From Fimbriimonadales bacterium (GTDB taxonomy: Bacteria; Armatimonadota; Fimbriimonadia; Fimbriimonadales; ATM1): DNA of 7,238 nt. The notes below the pieces were generated by a model, which searched no databases, was not told the origin of the DNA, and saw nothing but the letters and a program-made list of their open reading frames with translations. This document shows, piece after piece, positions 6,410-7,238 of this stretch. Positions within the stretch are counted from its first letter, which is position 1. Each line of letters begins with the position of its first letter. The translations under genes were made by a program, and so were the position numbers. The stretch is from NCBI GenBank assembly GCA_025922995.1, contig JAICGT010000057.1, positions 1 to 7,238 on the forward strand, in the 5' to 3' direction.

Positions 6410-7238
6410 GTGGCCGAAGCCGCGACCCCCCAACGCAAATCGATTTTCGCGCGCGGCCTTGCCCGGCCGCTTGCGGCGTGGGTGTTCCTGTTGCGGAATC
6501 CGGGAAAGACCGCGCCGCTTGCCGGCGTGATCATGCTTGCCGTTCTTTTGATCGCCGGCGTTGTCACGGTGATGAACTCGATCCCGCTCTCGATCGAGAC
6601 CGTTTACGGATTCAGCCGCTTTCTCACCGGCGTCACGACCCGCGGCGATGCCGCTGAAATACCCAAGCTGGAGAAGCACTTTGCCGGCTCGCCTGTCGAG
6701 ATCGAACGGCAGATAAGATGCCGAACGACGATTTTCAACGTGAAGTCGATCGTCGGGCCGTGGCCGTTCGTGATGTACGGATACAAGCAGGAGGACATCG
6801 CGTATGCAGCCGAGAAGTTCGAATTGACAAACCTTCGCGGTAGGCTGCCGGAGCCGGGATTGCCCGAAGCAGTGATTTCCTCGCCTCTGGCTACGAACCT
6901 AAACTTGCAGATCGGAGGCGTCATTTTAAAGCCGGACGACGAGCGCAATTACTCGCCGAAGCCGGTGGTAGTCGTCGGCATCTACGAATCCGATCAGTGG
7001 TTCTCCTTTACGAGCTACGAATACCTTGCCTTGAATCATTTTCCGCCCATCGACGTTTTTCTGCTTTTTGCAAGGGACCAAGAGTCACAAAGGCAACTCG
7101 ATGCCTGGGCGGAAGAGTCGCTTAAAGGCGAACGGGCGGTTGTTTTTACCTACCCTTCGCTTCAAAAAGATACCGCGGAAACATTTCGCACGCTTTTCAA
7201 AATCCTCAATGTCATCGTCGGCTTGCTCGTTGTCGTGA
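6410..7238 (+). CDS. ABC transporter permease, MacB/FtsX type, 3' partial
   Basis: The frame is open from GTG at 6410 to the window edge: 276 codons plus one base. It begins with a basic cytoplasmic stretch (1-33), then one membrane helix at about 35-58 ([20 protein letters not shown]). A large soluble, probably extracytoplasmic domain spans about 60-255. It contains the MacB_PCD-like hallmark [18 protein letters not shown] at 144-161, followed by [11 protein letters not shown] second hydrophobic segment opens at about 261-276 ([16 protein letters not shown]), as expected for the first helix of an FtsX domain. The ATPase and the remaining helices would lie beyond the window. In-frame TAA at 6401-6403 makes GTG 6410 the first possible start. 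Such permeases export lipids, peptides or drugs, or transmit force to cell-wall enzymes; the substrate cannot be read here. It is transcribed away from gap. Confidence 0.86.
   Translation, partial: MAEAATPQRKSIFARGLARPLAAWVFLLRNPGKTAPLAGVIMLAVLLIAGVVTVMNSIPLSIETVYGFSRFLTGVTTRGDAAEIPKLEKHFAGSPVEIERQIRCRTTIFNVKSIVGPWPFVMYGYKQEDIAYAAEKFELTNLRGRLPEPGLPEAVISSPLATNLNLQIGGVILKPDDERNYSPKPVVVVGIYESDQWFSFTSYEYLALNHFPPIDVFLLFARDQESQRQLDAWAEESLKGERAVVFTYPSLQKDTAETFRTLFKILNVIVGLLVVV

Noticed and set aside
6373..6567. 65-codon N-terminal extension of GAPDH
   Set aside because: It has no family similarity, crosses the divergent promoter and lies antisense to the permease; the normal GAPDH N-terminus starts at 6372.
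6604..6948. 114-codon open frame on the minus strand
   Set aside because: It is antisense to the permease frame, which carries a clear MacB_PCD motif and a membrane helix.

Overview
This window is a compact bacterial segment of moderately high GC with six protein genes and almost no non-coding DNA. I saw no tRNA, rRNA, CRISPR array, insertion sequence or phage gene. The lineage cannot be fixed from this sequence. The start-codon context is unusual: TAnnnT boxes sit 4-7 bases before four of five visible starts, which suggests widespread leaderless mRNAs as known in Deinococcus. The style of the ABC permease and the overall mix would also suit Armatimonadota, but that is a weak inference.

Layout. 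Bases 2-982 (+) hold the 3' part of an RtcA-family gene whose first codons lie outside the window. It meets lpdA (979-2397, -) tail to tail, the two stop codons sharing four bases. Reading leftward on the minus strand from 6372 to 979 is a likely operon: gap (glyceraldehyde-3-phosphate dehydrogenase), a 638-residue protein of unknown function, dapF (diaminopimelate epimerase family) and lpdA (dihydrolipoyl dehydrogenase). The gaps are 26, 2 and about 131 bases. A MacB/FtsX-type ABC permease starts at 6410 (+), head to head with gap, and runs off the right edge. Only 37 bases separate those two start codons, and they carry two opposed -10 boxes.

How the genes fit together. gap and lpdA are central carbon enzymes (lower glycolysis; the E3 subunit of 2-oxoacid dehydrogenases or the glycine cleavage system). 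dapF normally makes meso-diaminopimelate for lysine and peptidoglycan. The unknown protein is locked between gap and dapF and probably translated in coordination with dapF, but its sequence reveals no reaction.

Most worth a second look: the RtcA-like protein has threonine where the family's AMP-accepting histidine should be and has lost a second conserved segment, so it may not be a cyclase. The DapF has serines at two positions that are substrate-binding asparagines in studied DapF enzymes. The 638-residue protein is unassigned. The start regions suggest leaderless transcription, including a tightly overlapping divergent promoter.
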